A DNA stretch of 64,000 bases, taken from the NCBI GenBank assembly GCA_947685225.1, contig CANTUV010000051.1:3038001-3102000 (forward strand), written 5' to 3'. Made by a program: the position numbers and the translations under genes. Of the stretch, positions 24,039 to 37,000 are shown piece after piece; position 1 is the stretch's first letter; every line of letters begins with the position of its first letter. The stretch is from Garcia nutans (Eukaryota > Streptophyta > Magnoliopsida > Malpighiales > Euphorbiaceae). The notes under the pieces are model-generated. The model was given only the letters and a program-made list of their open reading frames with translations, did not search any database and had not been told where the DNA came from.

Positions 24039-25966
24039 TGTTACGCTCTAATTAACACTACTATAAAGCGATACTCGCAAGTATACGAGGTAATTATAGC
24101 AATGGTGACAGCCCCAAGGTCGTCTCACAAGGAAGGAATTATTTTGTAATAGTTTGATTTAAACAAAATAAATAAAATTGAGTGTATGTTGTTGAATTGG
24201 TGAATTGTAATTAAAATTTGAAAGTAAAAATGAGCAGTAGTTGTGTAAGATTAATTCAATTCTAGGAATGGTGCCTAAGGTTATAGATCAATTTAATTAA
24301 ATATTGATTCTCAAATTATCCATTAATATAGCCTTGTATTTTAATTTGTTCATTGAGTTTAATTAGTAATTACCAATTCATTAGTTTTCACATTCATGAA
24401 TTAACAACAACTAATTATTTTGAAATTGCAAATTATATAAACCCTAGAGCTTATATTTCTAATTCATTCTTAGGGTGGTTGATTACATAGCTCTAATATC
24501 GAATCTCACCTTTCAGTCCATCGTTCAGTATTAAGTGATTAATAGGTGACCAATCCATCAAACTAACTTTAAATCCAATGCAATCAACCAATAAAAAGGT
24601 ATACTAATGGAATTATCAAATCAAAACATTTAATCAAATCTACTACAACCCAAGGCATGAGTAAATTAGCACATCATCAATTTAAAACAAATGTCCATCT
24701 TAATATTCATCAAATCAAAATTATACATTGTAATATTAATGTTCATAATAAAACAACAATAATATAGAAACGAATTAAAAGAGAGAATATAAAAAATTCC
24801 TTGTAGACGGCAAGAGTTGAACTGCTTGTCTTCCTCCTAGCTTCCACCTTGATGTATGATGAACAACTTCCAAGCACTCTTCAATCAATGGCTCTCTTCT
24901 TGAAAGATGGAATGGTAACTGTCTCAAGCTTACAACTCCAATCAAGCTTTCTTCAAACCCTAATCTTCTAAGGAGCTTGCTCACTCAATTTAATCCCCAA
25001 ACTTGATTAAGTTTTGTCTATGAAAAAAATGAAAGATGAATGGAAATGAAGATGAAGAGGGAATGATGTCTCCCCCTCTAAAACAAGAACCAAAAACTAA
25101 GAAGTAGATAGCTCTCAAACAAGCCAAACATGTATGTATTTTCATCCCCCTCCACTTCCAATTCTTTTTAATTTCTTAAGACACCAAGCATGTCTTGCCA
25201 ACTCACACACCACTCTTTGCCTCACTCTTTTTCTTTGCTTAATATTTCTTCCCATAAATTTATCCATCTTTTACTCATTTTTAATATTTCTTTTTAAAAA
25301 GAAAGAGTCTTTTGTTCCCCATTTGTCCTTCACTTCGTGCAAAATAATTCAAAAGGACCATATGAGACAATGCCAAGTCATGAGTGACTTGGTCGTGTCC
25401 ATTCAAAAGGACCATATGAGACAATGCCAAGTCATGAGTGACTTGGCCGTGTCAGTCATTTTCATATGGACATGACCAAGTCATGTGTTCGTGTCCACGG
25501 CTGCCTCTAACTAACACTTCTTTCTTCTTCAGGTGGGACACGGCCAAGGCCCTGGCCGTGTCTTCTGCTTGTGTTCATATCTGTCATTTGCTTTGCCTCC
25601 TTTATTCTTTGGTTTTATCAAGTGGGACACGGCTAAGGCCTTGGCCGTATCATGTAACATGGCCAATGGCTTGGCCATGTCTCTAGCCAGTGTCTGCCTC
25701 TGCCCAATTTTCCTGAAGGACGCGGTCAAGCTAAGTTGTCTCAACCTGTGTCCTACTTCTTCCTTGTCTTTGATGAGTGACACAACCAAGCTAAGTGGTG
25801 TCTTGGCCTTGTCTCTTGATTTTCCTCAAACTTTGATCCATCACTCCATTGTTTTGCATTTCAACTTAAATTAAATACTTCAAATAATCTTTAAACACAA
25901 ATTAAAAAAAATTAACTAAAAACCAATAAAATTACCCTAAAAATATAAACATAAATGATTGAAACA
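24039..25966 (-). repeat. 3' LTR of element A
   Basis: On the minus strand it starts TGTTTCAATCATTTATG (at 25966) and ends GAGCGTAACA (at 24039), 1928 bases. Bases 24434 onward are nearly the same as 51071-52569. Next to its start on the minus strand is a PPT-like AAGTGTAAGGTATT. It is Athila-like by its end sequence and by the shared downstream leader (AAGTATACGAGGT). It contains an inverted-repeat array at 25366-25815. Confidence 0.85.
25366..25815. repeat. GACACGGCC-type array in A 3' LTR (decayed)
   Basis: Units such as GGACACGGCCAAGGC-CTGGCCGTGTC, with many single-base changes (GACAATGCC, GACATGACC). A 44-base block is duplicated near 25350-25440. Decay is stronger than in G, in line with an older insertion. 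Confidence 0.75.
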
Positions 25967-27539
25967 AATACCTTACACTTAATTTTTTGCTTGTCCCCAA
26001 GCAAAGTTAAAATTAAAACAAACTAAATAAGAAAATTTAGTCAAGTTCAAGAGTTATAAGAATGTATCAAGACTTCCAATTTATTAAATACGTAATCAAT
26101 ATCAAACCAAACAAAACCAATACTCATGTAATTTAGTGATTCTCCATGCATAACCAATGTTGTCACTCTCTCACCAACTCTTTGAAGTTTTTAATAAGGT
26201 AGTGTTTATACTCAAAACATTCAATGAAAGATTATCACCATAAGCTTGCTTATCAATCAAACTTCCACCACTAAATTCCAATCAATCATCAATCATAAGG
26301 TCTTTCATTTGGTTGTAAACGGGCTAAGGTAAGGGCATGACATTTGAAAGTGTGAGTTTATCCACTAAGTTCAAGAGCACTTCAAGAGTAAAGTAAGCAA
26401 CATAGTACGACCAACAATCCCAATGTACCTCCCAATCACTTAGCACTAGACGTTAAAGAACTTTTTAGGAACTTATTAAATTTGCAAAAATTATTCCCAA
26501 ACTCATTTCAACCCTTCCAATAAGAAAATTAATTTTTTTACCATTTTTTAATTTTTAATTTTTTTTTCTGTAAATTATGTTTTACAACTAAAGAACACAA
26601 TGGTTTGCAATCTTAAACCCGCTAAATTTAACCCCACACTTATTTAACACAACATTCAATCATTAACGTTCTTCAAATGCTCTTGACTTAATGAAAGGGT
26701 AAGAGATAAAATAGCATGGTTCAAAGCTAGTAGTTTTATGATAAAGAAAGAAAAGGAGAAATGAAATAGGCTCAAAATTGGCTAACTAAAGTTGAATATA
26801 ATGTTAATCTTTTTAAGCTAAAATGGGTTCACCTAATTGCCTTAATCATATTGATGTCTAATTAAAATTTTTAAGTAGTCTCAAAATACATGTCAAAGCA
26901 AGTTCTAGCAATTCATCAATCAAAGATGCTTGCATACAAAAAGAATATTAAGTTGGCTAAAAAATTAATAGGCTCAATTTCTCACAAGTTTAAAAAGGCA
27001 ATACAAGGAATATCCACCAAATCAATAATAAGCACCAATTTTATCTAATTCTCCAATTCATGCTTCAAAAATTAAAAGGTCATCTACCAAGAAACTTATA
27101 ACAATTGAACTTCAAAATATACTTCAAAAAAATATGTAAAGTAAGGCAAAACACTAAACAAAAATGACTAAAACAACGACTAAAACAAAGACTTAAAAAC
27201 AACAATTAAATTATGAAAAACAAAAGCTTGCATTTATGAACAAAAACTTAGCACCCCATGCTTTAAAATTGACATAGTCCTCGATGGAAACTAGGATAAT
27301 TTAAAAGAAGCAAGAGTTAAAGTACAACCTGATTTTCATCATTTTCTTTGTGAGGCAAGTGATACCTTTTCATCCACAAAACATTAATTGTTCAAGGTTA
27401 AAAAGTAATAAATATAAAATAACCAAAAACATAAAGTTTTAATAACAAACAACGATAACTAAAAATAGCAACTAAAATATTCAATCACTGAAAATAAGAA
27501 AAATAAAAAGTGTTCTCAAAAGGCAGAAGCTAATATGAT
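25967..27539 (-). other. 3' non-coding cassette of element A
   Basis: No ORF. It holds the terminal PPT module (25969-26000, minus; GGGGACAAGC...AAGTGTAAGGTA) and the internal module (27251-27285, minus; GAGGACTATG...GCATGGGGTGC). They lie about 1.27 kb apart, as in B, D and G. The conserved block corresponding to TTACCTTAGCCC is at 26298-26332. Confidence 0.65.
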
Positions 27540-28611
27540 CTATAGTGATGGAGGATGTGATGATGATGCTGCTGAAGGGTAGAGGCTAAGAATCTTGGCA
27601 AGGTTGCTATTGATTTGTTCCAACTGGTGAAGGACTTCAGCATGATTACGATCTACCTTGCTTTCCAATGCTTCAATCCTATTAATTTCTAATTTTCAGG
27701 AGCCGGAGCATCTTCATTCAAACCGAGTGAATCCGAGTCAGACTTCTCATCAACTCATGGTCTCTTTTGATGGTCCCCTGGTGCAACTTGCTCATCTGAA
27801 GCCATCACATAAGCCCCTCTCCTTTTTGTAACCATGTGCATCTTCTCAAGGGTAGCAAGGTCTAATAAATCACTTCTGAAAATTCTAGTATGTGGCAAAT
27901 GGTCGGGTCAAAACCATCAATAATTGCCATAGCTAAGGTGATCATCAATCCACCTATACAAATTGCACTCTTTTTTCTATTTGTTACGCTATAAAAAATA
28001 TCGGCTAACCAATAACTGGTACTCACGGGTATAGCATTGTTAACACAATTTAAGAAAATAGCTTGCTTAGTTCCACCACACCCATACTTTCTTTCCGTAC
28101 AAAGAATCCACATGATATAAACCTATGAAAATACCTCAAGGCGGGATTTATCAATTTCGTTGCCTTGGCCAATTTGGCCCTCCACCCGAGCCTATTGCTC
28201 CCCATGTGAATTGTTGTCTAAAACCTTTAGGCACACATTTTTCTCCTTCTTAATAGAAACCAAAAATAACATTCAATTGTTCAATATCAAGAACACATAG
28301 TTTTCCAAGCAATTTAAAGCTAAACATAGGGTAAATCTTCTTTTCATCTCTTTCAACCTTAAGAGAGGTTAGAAATTCCATGGTAAATTATTGGAATTAC
28401 AAAGGTTTAAGAGAAACTAATTTCTCCCATCCAAGGTTTTGAATATATCTAGTAAACTTTTCTCTAATTTGGAGAGTATTAAGGGATTCTTCGCTTACAT
28501 ACCTCGTTGGAAAGAAACCCCTTACTAGAAGAGCCAATCTTTTTGAAGAGGATGAAGAGGATGATGAAGGTTGCCTCCTCTTGTGATGGGACACCATTTT
28601 GTTCTAGGCAT
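27540..28611 (-). pseudogene. Post-pol accessory ORF of element A
   Basis: Starts at an ATG at 28611 (MPRTKMVSHHK). A Ser/Lys-rich N-terminus is followed by a conserved region FFPTRYVSEESLNTLQIREKF and LGWEKLVSLKPL. The middle part has YWLADIFYSV, CIGGLMITLAMAI and LEKMHMV. A Glu/Asp-rich link leads to a heptad-like tail IEALESKVDRNHAEVLHQL and a Ser/His/Pro end. The equivalent ORF in B is at 32054-33177. The frame is broken by a stop near 28387, small shifts and a stop at 27691. The protein has no signal peptide or clear membrane segment. It sits where Athila elements carry an env-like ORF. Its function is unknown to me. Confidence 0.7.
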
Positions 28612-28880
28612 CTTGATTCTTTGATGAAAAGTGAAGCTTTGATGGATTTTATTAATTTTTTATTAGAAAATTAGAAGATTTAATGGGTTTAATTGAGTTT
28701 TTGGTTAAGAATAATGGAAGATTTGGTAGAATTTTGAGGTTTTTAGGGATGAGAATGGAGATTTTAAAGAGAGAGATGGGAGAAAGAAGAAAGGAAAATG
28801 ACAGCTAGGGTTTTGAAAACGGACCAGATCGGGTAAATTTAGGCTCTAAAAAGGGGTGACACGGCCAAGCTAGGAATGGC
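28612..28880 (-). other. Element A internal spacer upstream of the accessory ORF
   Basis: Non-coding leader to the accessory ORF. It ends with a single GACACGGCCAAGC half-site (28858-28870), the start of an array like the one at 33433-33750 in B. It is cut at 28880 by the insertion of B. Confidence 0.6.
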
Positions 28881-30471
28881 TGTTGCGCTCTAATTAACTC
28901 TACTACAAAGCGTCACTCGCAAGTATACGAGGTAGCTGTAGCAAAGGTGATCGCCCCAAGGTCATCTCACAAGGAAGCTAAAATAGCTAATTGATTATCA
29001 GATAATAAATAACAAGTAATGAAGAAATTTAAATTGCTAACAATTAATAAAGACAGATTGATCGAAGTTTAAAACAATAAAAGTAAATTGAGCTAATGTT
29101 TTGATTCACTTAAAAGAAGGGTCTAGGGTTTGCACTTCTCTACTACTTATATGTATGAACGGTTATTCCTCCCAACCAATCTAATTTCAAAGATTAAATG
29201 TCAAGCAACTTAATTAATTGAGTCAAGGAAATAAGCTCTCACATTCAAACCTCTTTCAACTAATCTTGTTACAATTGAAATAATCTTTTCCTAGGTTATA
29301 TCTCTAATTCACCTAAGTCCCTAATTGAATTGTTCCAGCATTAGACTTCATCTCTCAATCCTTCATCTAATACCTTAAAACACATAATTGGTGGCCAATC
29401 AATTATATATTAACAATATTCCATTCAATCAAGGCTAAAGAAATAATTAGTTAAGAGCAATTCATACAATCATAGCAGATCCATACAAACCCTAGACTAG
29501 ATCAAATTAGTTCATAATGCTATCAAACATACTCATCTCATTAACATTCAAAGAAATCAATTTAGACGTGATAATATTCATAAATACAATTCCAATGAAA
29601 TTAAAGAGATAAAGTTCGAGAACAAAACCAAATTACAAACTTCTTAGCTCTTGAAGAATCTCTTGTTCAGAACTTGCTCGAAGAATGTATCAATGGCTAG
29701 AACAAATCTAATCTAAGCTAGTTAATCAAAGTGTAATAAAAAAGATCAAAGAAAACAAGATGAAACCCTAACTATTTTCTTTGACGGCTCAAAACAAACT
29801 CAAACTTTCCACCCCCTTTTGAAAACCCTAACTTTTACATTTATACGAAACTTCCGCTTTAAAAAATCCGCGTTGCTTTTGGTCCATGAGAGACACGGCC
29901 AAGTTGGAGGAAACTTGGCCGTGTTGGAGGTCTTTGGAGGGACACGGCCACAAGCTTGGCCGTGTCCCTTGCTTGTGTCTTCTACTGCTTGATTTTCATC
30001 TTTCTTTTTCCTTTGGACTTAAGTGAGACATGGCCAAGCTTAAGCAACTTGGCTGTGTTGGAGCTTTTTTGGAGGGACACGGCCACAAGCTTGGCCGTGT
30101 CCCTTGAGTGTGTCCACCTCTGTGTCTTGGTCTTCCTCCTTAGCTTGGTATGGGACACGGCCACAAGCTTGGTCGTGTCCTCTGCATGTGTCAGCCACTA
30201 TCCAATTTTTCCTTCTTATTGATTCCTTGGCTTTTTAACCTAAATAAAACTCGAAACAAACTTTAAACAAGAAGTAAATAAATATTAACCACAAAACATA
30301 AACACCACACTAAAAACTAGGACAAAAATGATAAAAACACTGAAATACATTAAAACTACCAAAATTAATGAAAACACTAAACAAACCGATTAAAACTACC
30401 AAAATACCTAAAGAAAACAATAATTATCATAATAAATAAGACACAAATCTATAACAAAAACTAATAAAACA
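28881..30471 (-). repeat. 3' LTR of element B
   Basis: On the minus strand it starts TGTTTTATTAG at 30471 and ends GAGCGCAACA at 28881, 1591 bases. Homologous to the LTRs of G throughout. The array 29892-30180 and a TATA-like CGTATAAATG (minus, near 29845) lie next to each other. Confidence 0.92.
29892..30180. repeat. GACACGGCC inverted-repeat array in B 3' LTR
   Basis: Units GGACACGGCCACAAGCTTGGCCGTGTCC-like (inner AAGCTT core differs from G's AAGTCACT), with longer-armed units between. Arms are conserved while spacers differ between B and G. The sequence between arms has therefore changed and the palindrome has stayed. Confidence 0.85.
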
Positions 30472-32053
30472 ACTACCCCACACTTAAAACTTTGCTTGTC
30501 CTCAAGCAAATTCACATGACATAAATTAAAAACTCAAACAACCTTAACTATAATTCCAGTATATAAGATGAAATCCTTTAAGACTCAGCCATAAATAATT
30601 GCAATTTACTTCAATCAAGGATTTTCTTAACTCATTCATTAATCCAGACATACAAATCTCATCTCTCATCTAAGTGTTTCACTCGATTTCATAGGTTAAT
30701 CACTCAAACCACTCATGACTACATACTACCATAAACTTGCTTAGTTATCCAATCTCCCTCGCTGATTTTCTCAAGAAATAATCCGAAGGTCTTTCATTTG
30801 GATGTAATGGGGCTAAGGTAAAGGTGTGATAAAAGACATTTAAGCTGGAGCATCAAGAAATGGAGTATCTAAATTAGACAATACTCTTGCTAAGAAACTC
30901 ACAACTCCCTCAAATGGCATAATCACCAACCTTTGATACTTTCACATACTTGCATATTTGAAGAAAAATACATGAGTCAACACTCCTCTAATGCTAGAAA
31001 ATACATGAATTTTGTGTATATATATATATATATTTTTTTCTTTTTCTTTAATTTTTATCATTATTTATTTATTTATTTATTTTAATAATATATATATATA
31101 TACAAAATATGAACTTGCATGGAACATCTAGCTTAAAATGTAAAGGAAAAGAATAATCGACTCTTAGTCAAATACAATGCGCACAGTATGCATTTCAACC
31201 CCAAATAGCAATTTTTTTTTACTTGCTTACCCCACACTTTTGAATTAAACCACCCTATTGTCATATCATAAGAACTCCATTCCTTAATGCAGGTATGATG
31301 ATAATAAGAAAGTGTTGAGTTGAGAATTGTGTTGATCAAACAAGAAAAGGTCAAAGGCTTAACTTGGCCCACTAAGGAATTCAATATTAAGGGAAGTCTT
31401 TTTAAGCAAAAGGGCTAACCTAATTTGCCTTCATCATTTTAAAACTTGAGATTAAATCATAATGTGAGTTCAATTAGTATGCAAAAACAAGCTCTAGAGA
31501 TGCAAAATCATGAAGGTGCACACTTAAGAAAAGAAAATCAATTGACAATAACATTTAATCCATGAGGCTCAAAACTCACAAAGGTAGGTTCTCAAAGATT
31601 TATATGTCATGAATTGCAGAATGTGAAAATTGATCCTGAATGAATTCAAATGCTAATCTCTATGCTGATACTAAAGTCTCAACTATAATGCTAGAATCAC
31701 AGAAAAAGTCAATAAGTTTTCAACAATTATGCCATGCACAACGTACAAAAAAACACACAAAGACAAACAAAACAAAAATTAAAGAAAAGCTTAAAGATTA
31801 CCCCACACTTTAGAATTTACATTGTCCTCAATGGAAAACAAGAATAATAAAGAGAAAGAGTTAAGTACAACCTGTCTTCCATCGTACCCTGGTGAGGCAA
31901 AATCCCTAACTTTTCATCACAAACACAAATGTTCAAAAACAAACAAAATATAATATATAAAATAAAATATCCAAAATATAAAATGTTAACATTAAAAACA
32001 AAAACGAAAAATAACAAAAATAGCTAAACACAATAAAGCAAGGAACTCAAAAT
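30472..32053 (-). other. 3' non-coding cassette of element B
   Basis: Terminal PPT module at 30472-30506 (minus) and internal module at 31798-31831 (minus), about 1.3 kb apart. The conserved block TACCTTAGCCCCATTAC (minus) lies within 30786-30822. TA and TTTA simple repeats are at 31010-31100. No coding sequence. Confidence 0.75.
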
Positions 32054-33177
32054 CTACGGTGAAGGCGGGTGTGAAGATGATGAAGCCGAGGGGTGGAGAC
32101 TCAAAATCTTGGCAAGGTTGCTATTAATCTGATCCAACTGTTGCAAAACCTCAACATGGTTACGGTCCACCTTGCCCTCCAATCGATCTACTTTTCCCTC
32201 CAGGGCCTCAATCCTAATAAGTACTTCTTGATTATCCGAGACCGGAGCATCCTCATCTAGATCAAGAGAATCCGAGTCGGACTCTTCTTGAACCTGTGCT
32301 CTCTTCTATCTATCCCCCGGTACTTCTGGCTTAGTTGAAGCCATCATATAAGCTCCTCTCCTGTGCACCACCATATGCATCTTCTCTAATGTGACCAAAT
32401 CCAATGAGTCATTACCCAAAATTATAGTCATGCAACTGGTACTCGGGTCAAAATCCTCAAGAAGGGCTACTGCTAATGTGGTAATCAACCCTCCAATACA
32501 AATTGCCCCCCTCCTTTTATTGGCCACACTATCAAAAAAATCGGCTAACCAATAGCCAGAACTAATGGGCACGGCATTACATGCACAATCCAAGAAAAAG
32601 AGCTCACTCAATTCCACAACACTCGGGCTCTCCTTCCTAGCAAAGAATCCGCAGGACATAAAACGATGCAAATACCTCAAAGCGGGATTGCTCAATTTAG
32701 ATGCTTTGGCCGATTTGGCCACATAAGTCCCCGAGCCTAATGCTCCCCAAGCAAATTGTTGTTTAAACTCTTTAGGTACCGACCTTTCCCCATGTTGATG
32801 GAAACCATATATAGCATTCAATTGTTCAATATTCATCACAAATGATTTTCCAAGCAATTTCAAAATCTCATCCTAGAGCAAATTTTTTATTCATCTCTTT
32901 CGACCTTAAGAGATGTCAAAAATTCCAAAGTCAGCTCTTGAAACTGCAAAGGTCGCAAGGAGACTAGGTTCTTCCACCCAAGAATTTGCACATAACGAAA
33001 AAAATTAGTCCTAATTTGCAGAGCATCAAGGGATTCATCATTAACATACCTTGTCGGGAAGAAACCCCGAGCCAAAAGATTTGCTCTCTTCAAAGATGAA
33101 ACCGATGAAGATGAAGAAGCCCCTTCAGTTGTAGGTCTCTTCTTCTTGCGGTGTGAAACTATCTTTGTTCTTGGCAT
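32054..33177 (-). pseudogene. Post-pol accessory ORF of element B
   Basis: ATG at 33177 (MPRTKIVSHRKKKR), about 374 codons to a stop at 32054. Basic/Ser-rich N-terminus, then FFPTRYVNDESLDALQIR and LGWKNLVSLRPLQF. A middle domain has LLGKSF, FAWGALGSG, YLHRFMSCGFF, YWLADFFDSV and CIGGLITTLAVAL. An acidic link is followed by a coiled-coil-like tail IEALEGKVDRLEGKVDRN and a SSSSHPPSP end. Lesions are a stop and shift near 32886 and a stop at 32306. About the same length and order as in A. It may belong to the Athila ORF/plant transposon protein families, which I cannot test here. Its role is unknown. Confidence 0.72.
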
Positions 33178-33432
33178 CTTGAAAATCTGAAAAATTTAAC
33201 ACCAAAACTTGATTAAATCGATATTTTGTTAGAGAAGAAGAAGTTTTAACAGATTAATTCTAGTTTTGGTGAAGAAAATTGAGCTTTAATGGAGGTTTTG
33301 GAGCTTGTAAGCACACGTAATGGAGGTTGCGAGAGAGAGAAAATGAGAGAGTGAGAGAGAGAACAGAAAGAAAATTAGGGATTGAATGGACAAACTGTGC
33401 AAAAATCGTGTTTTTAAAGTGGAAAAGTGGTG

Positions 33433-33750
33433 AGACACGACCAAGTTGGGGTGAGACACGGCCAAGTTGGGGTGAACACGGCCGTGTCTTGTGTGTTTTG
33501 AGGGACACGGCCAGTGACTTGGCCGTGTCCCATGGGTGTGTTTGTCTTTGTGAAGAAAAGTTACAAAAAAATAAAAACAAAGAAACTTTGGTGAAGCTTG
33601 GCCGTGTCCCATGTGACACGGCCAAGGGACAAGGCCAAGCTCCTTGGCCGTGTCACCCACTGTGAAAACTGTGCAAATTTTTTTTGTTGAGGCTTGGCCG
33701 TGTCCCATGTGACACGGCCAAGGGACACGGCCAAGCTCCTTGGCTGTGTC
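33433..33750. repeat. Internal GACACGGCC array between pol and accessory ORF (element B)
   Basis: Inverted units including GTGACACGGCCAAGGGACA and CTTGGCCGTGTCAC, and a near-duplicate pair (33593-33660 and 33690-33755). This array is inside the element, not in an LTR, just upstream of the accessory ORF. If arrays act as promoters or enhancers, this one could serve the accessory ORF. Confidence 0.82.
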
Positions 33751-34014
33751 TCCTTCTGCCAATTTGAACTTTTTTTTTTATTTTTATTTTATATCACCAA
33801 ATCTCATAGAAATTGTAAACTCTTCTTCGATCAACCCTGAAACACATTAGAAAAATAAAAACCGATCAAAGCACCCATTCAATTTATTTAAACCAAACAT
33901 AAAATCAAAATTTGCTAAATTTAAAATTACAACTATGAAAAAGAAATGCAAACCGATGGGTTGCCTCCCATTTAGCGCTTCTTTAATGTCATATAGCTGG
34001 ACATCACTGCAAGA
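33751..34014 (-). other. Spacer after pol of element B
   Basis: Short non-coding stretch after the natural end of pol (stop near 34015). It starts with a sequence also found directly after pol in G (GACATTAAAGAAGCGC...AACCCATCGG, here minus near 33955-33990), so both elements share the pol end and this leader. Confidence 0.6.
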
Positions 34015-37000
34015 CTAGGGATCGTGGATCAAAGTGCTATCAATGATCCTCACTTCTTGAAATCCTTCATTATATGGCTTAACTCTCTGTCCATTTACTT
34101 TAAAAGTCTCATTTGTTCGAGAGTTAAGCAATTCAATGGCACCAGAAAGATACACTCGAGTTATCTCAAAAGGACCACTCCATCGAGACTTGAGTTTACC
34201 TAGAAATAGACGGAGTCGAGAGTTAAAAAGTAAAACTTTCATACCTGGACTCAATGTCTTTCGCACTATAATCCTGTTATGAATTGCTTTAGTGCGATCA
34301 TTGTAAATCCTCGAGCTCTCATATGCCTCATTCCTCAGCTCATCTAACTCTGAAATTTGCAGAAATCGTTCTCTCTTCGCTTTGTCCAAGTCTAAATTCA
34401 GAGTCTTGATTGCCCAATATGCTATGTGCTCCAACTCCACTGGTAAGTGACAAGCTTTTCCAAAAACCAATCGGTATGGACTCATACCCAGAGGAGTCTT
34501 GAAAGCAGTCCGATATGCCTATAGAGCATCATGCAATCTACTCGCCCAATCTTTTCTTGATAAGTTGACTATTTTCTCCAGAATACCTTTTATTTGCTTG
34601 TTGGATGTTTCAACCTGTCCAGAAGTCTGTGGATGGTATGGGGTTGCCACCTTGTGCTTCACACCCGATTTGTGCATTAACTTCTCAAAAAGCCTGTTGC
34701 AAAAATGACTTCCCCCATCACTGACTATCACTCTTGGTGTGCCAAATCTGCTAAGAATGTTTTCCTTCACAAATTTAACAACCACATTAGCATCATTAGT
34801 ACGGGTGGGGATCGCCTCCACCCATTTGGAAACATAATCAACAGTAACTAAAATATATTCATAACCAAAAGACTTGGGGAAAGGACCCATGAAGTCTATT
34901 CCCCACACATCAAACAGTTCAACAACAATATACGATTGAAGGGGCATTTCATTCCTCCTCCCAATGTTACATACTCTTTGACAATGGTCACAGTGCTTAC
35001 AATATTCTTGAGCATCTTTGAATAGCGTAGGCTAGTAAAAACCACTTTGAAGAACCTTTTATGCAGTCTTTCTTCCTCCAAAATGACCACCACAATGAAG
35101 GTCATGACAAAATTTAAGAACACTCAGTTGTTCTTCTTCAGATACGCACCTGCGAACTATCTCATCTTTGCAAATCCGGAATAGGTAAGGTTCATCCCAA
35201 AAGTTAAATTTACTTACGTGCAAAAACCTTTTCTTTTCCTGAAATGACATGTTAGTACGCAATATACCACAAGCAAGATAGTTAGCAATATCTGCATACC
35301 AAGGTGCATCAAATACCACAAACAGCTGCTCATTAGTAAATGCTTCTAAATTTTTATGAATGCTATCAAATGCAAAATTTTCACTAAAGAAGAGTAATCT
35401 GGATAAATGATCAGCAACAACATTCTCACTACCCTTAGTATCTTTGATTTGGAAATCAAATTCTTGCAATAACAACACCCATCTAATTAAGCGCGGTTTA
35501 GCATGTTGTTTTGTTAAAAGATATTTTAGAGCTGCATGATCAGAATGCACAATAATTTTCGACCCAATTAAATATGCTCTAAACTTATCTAAAGCAAAAA
35601 CAACAGCTAACATTTCCTTTTCAGTTGTGGTGTAATTCATTTGCGCACTATTAAGGGTCAAACTAGCATAATATATCACTCTCAAGATTTTATCAACCCT
35701 TTGCCCAAGAACAGCTCCTATTGCATGATTAGAGGCATCACACATGATTTCAAATGGTAAAGACCAAACAGGTGCTACAGTTACCGGTGCACTATTCAGT
35801 TTTTTCTTTAAGGGAATTAAAAGCTTGCATGCATTGTGCTGTAAATTCAAATGGAACATCTTTCCCCAACAAATGGCACAATGGTTGGCTTATTTTGGAA
35901 AAATCCTTAATAAACCTCCGGTAAAAACCTGCATGCCCTAAAAAACTTCTTATTCCCTTAACAGAGGTAGGTGGGGGTAATTTAGCAATCAATTCTACCT
36001 TGGCCTTATCCACCTCAATCCCCTTACTTGACACAACATGACTTAATACAATGCCCTGAGTAACCATGAAATGACTCTTTTCCCAACTTAAAGTAAGGCT
36101 ACATTCAATGCATCTCTCAAGCACAAGAACAAGTTTATTGAGGCAATTATCAAAAGAACTACCAAAAACAGAAAAGTCATCCATAAATACCTCAATAAAA
36201 TCATCTATCATGTCTGAGAAGACAGACATCATGCATCTCTGAAAGGTTGCAGGTTCATTGCACAAGCCAAATGGCATACGCCGAAATGCATAAGTCCCAA
36301 AAGGGCAAGTGAAGGTAGTCTTGGACTGATCCTCTAGTGATATCGACACTTGATAGTAACCTGAAAGGCCATCCAAAAAGCAATAATGTGAGTGCCCCGA
36401 AAGTTTATCTAACATCTGATCAATAAAAGGAAGAGGGAAATGATCTTTCTTTGTGGCATTGTTCAACTTCCTATAATCGATGCACATTCTCCACCCAGTA
36501 GTAGTCCTAGTAGGAACTAATTCATTATTTTCATTTTTCACCATAGTGATTCCTGATTTCTTAGGAACTACATGTACTGGACTCACCCACTCACTATTAG
36601 CTATTGGATAAATTACTCCTTCATCCAGCAATTTGAGCACTTCCTTCTTAATCACTTCACTCATATTTGGGTTAAGGCGCCTTTGGGTCTCCCTAACAGG
36701 TTTACCTCCCTCTTCTAAGGTGATTCTATGCATGCACATTGAAGGGCTAATACCTTTGATGTCACTCAATCCCCATCCTATTGCTCTTTTCAATCTTTTA
36801 AGCTCACTCACCAACCTCATCTCCTCCTCTTCACTAAGTTTACTAGATATTATCACATGTAAGGTATTGTGATCTCCTAAAAACACATATTTCAGATTTT
36901 TAGGTAACTCTTTCAGCGCTAACTCAAGTAAAGGATTCTTCTCTTCCTTTTGGATGGAGGGAAGTTCAAAAACTGGGTCCTCCTTAAGTTCCTCTATTTC

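Noticed and set aside
24775..24984. 69-codon minus ORF, repeated at 51412-51621
   Set aside because: Both copies lie at the same place in the two LTRs of element A. The repetition comes from the LTR pair. There is no domain and no evidence of coding.
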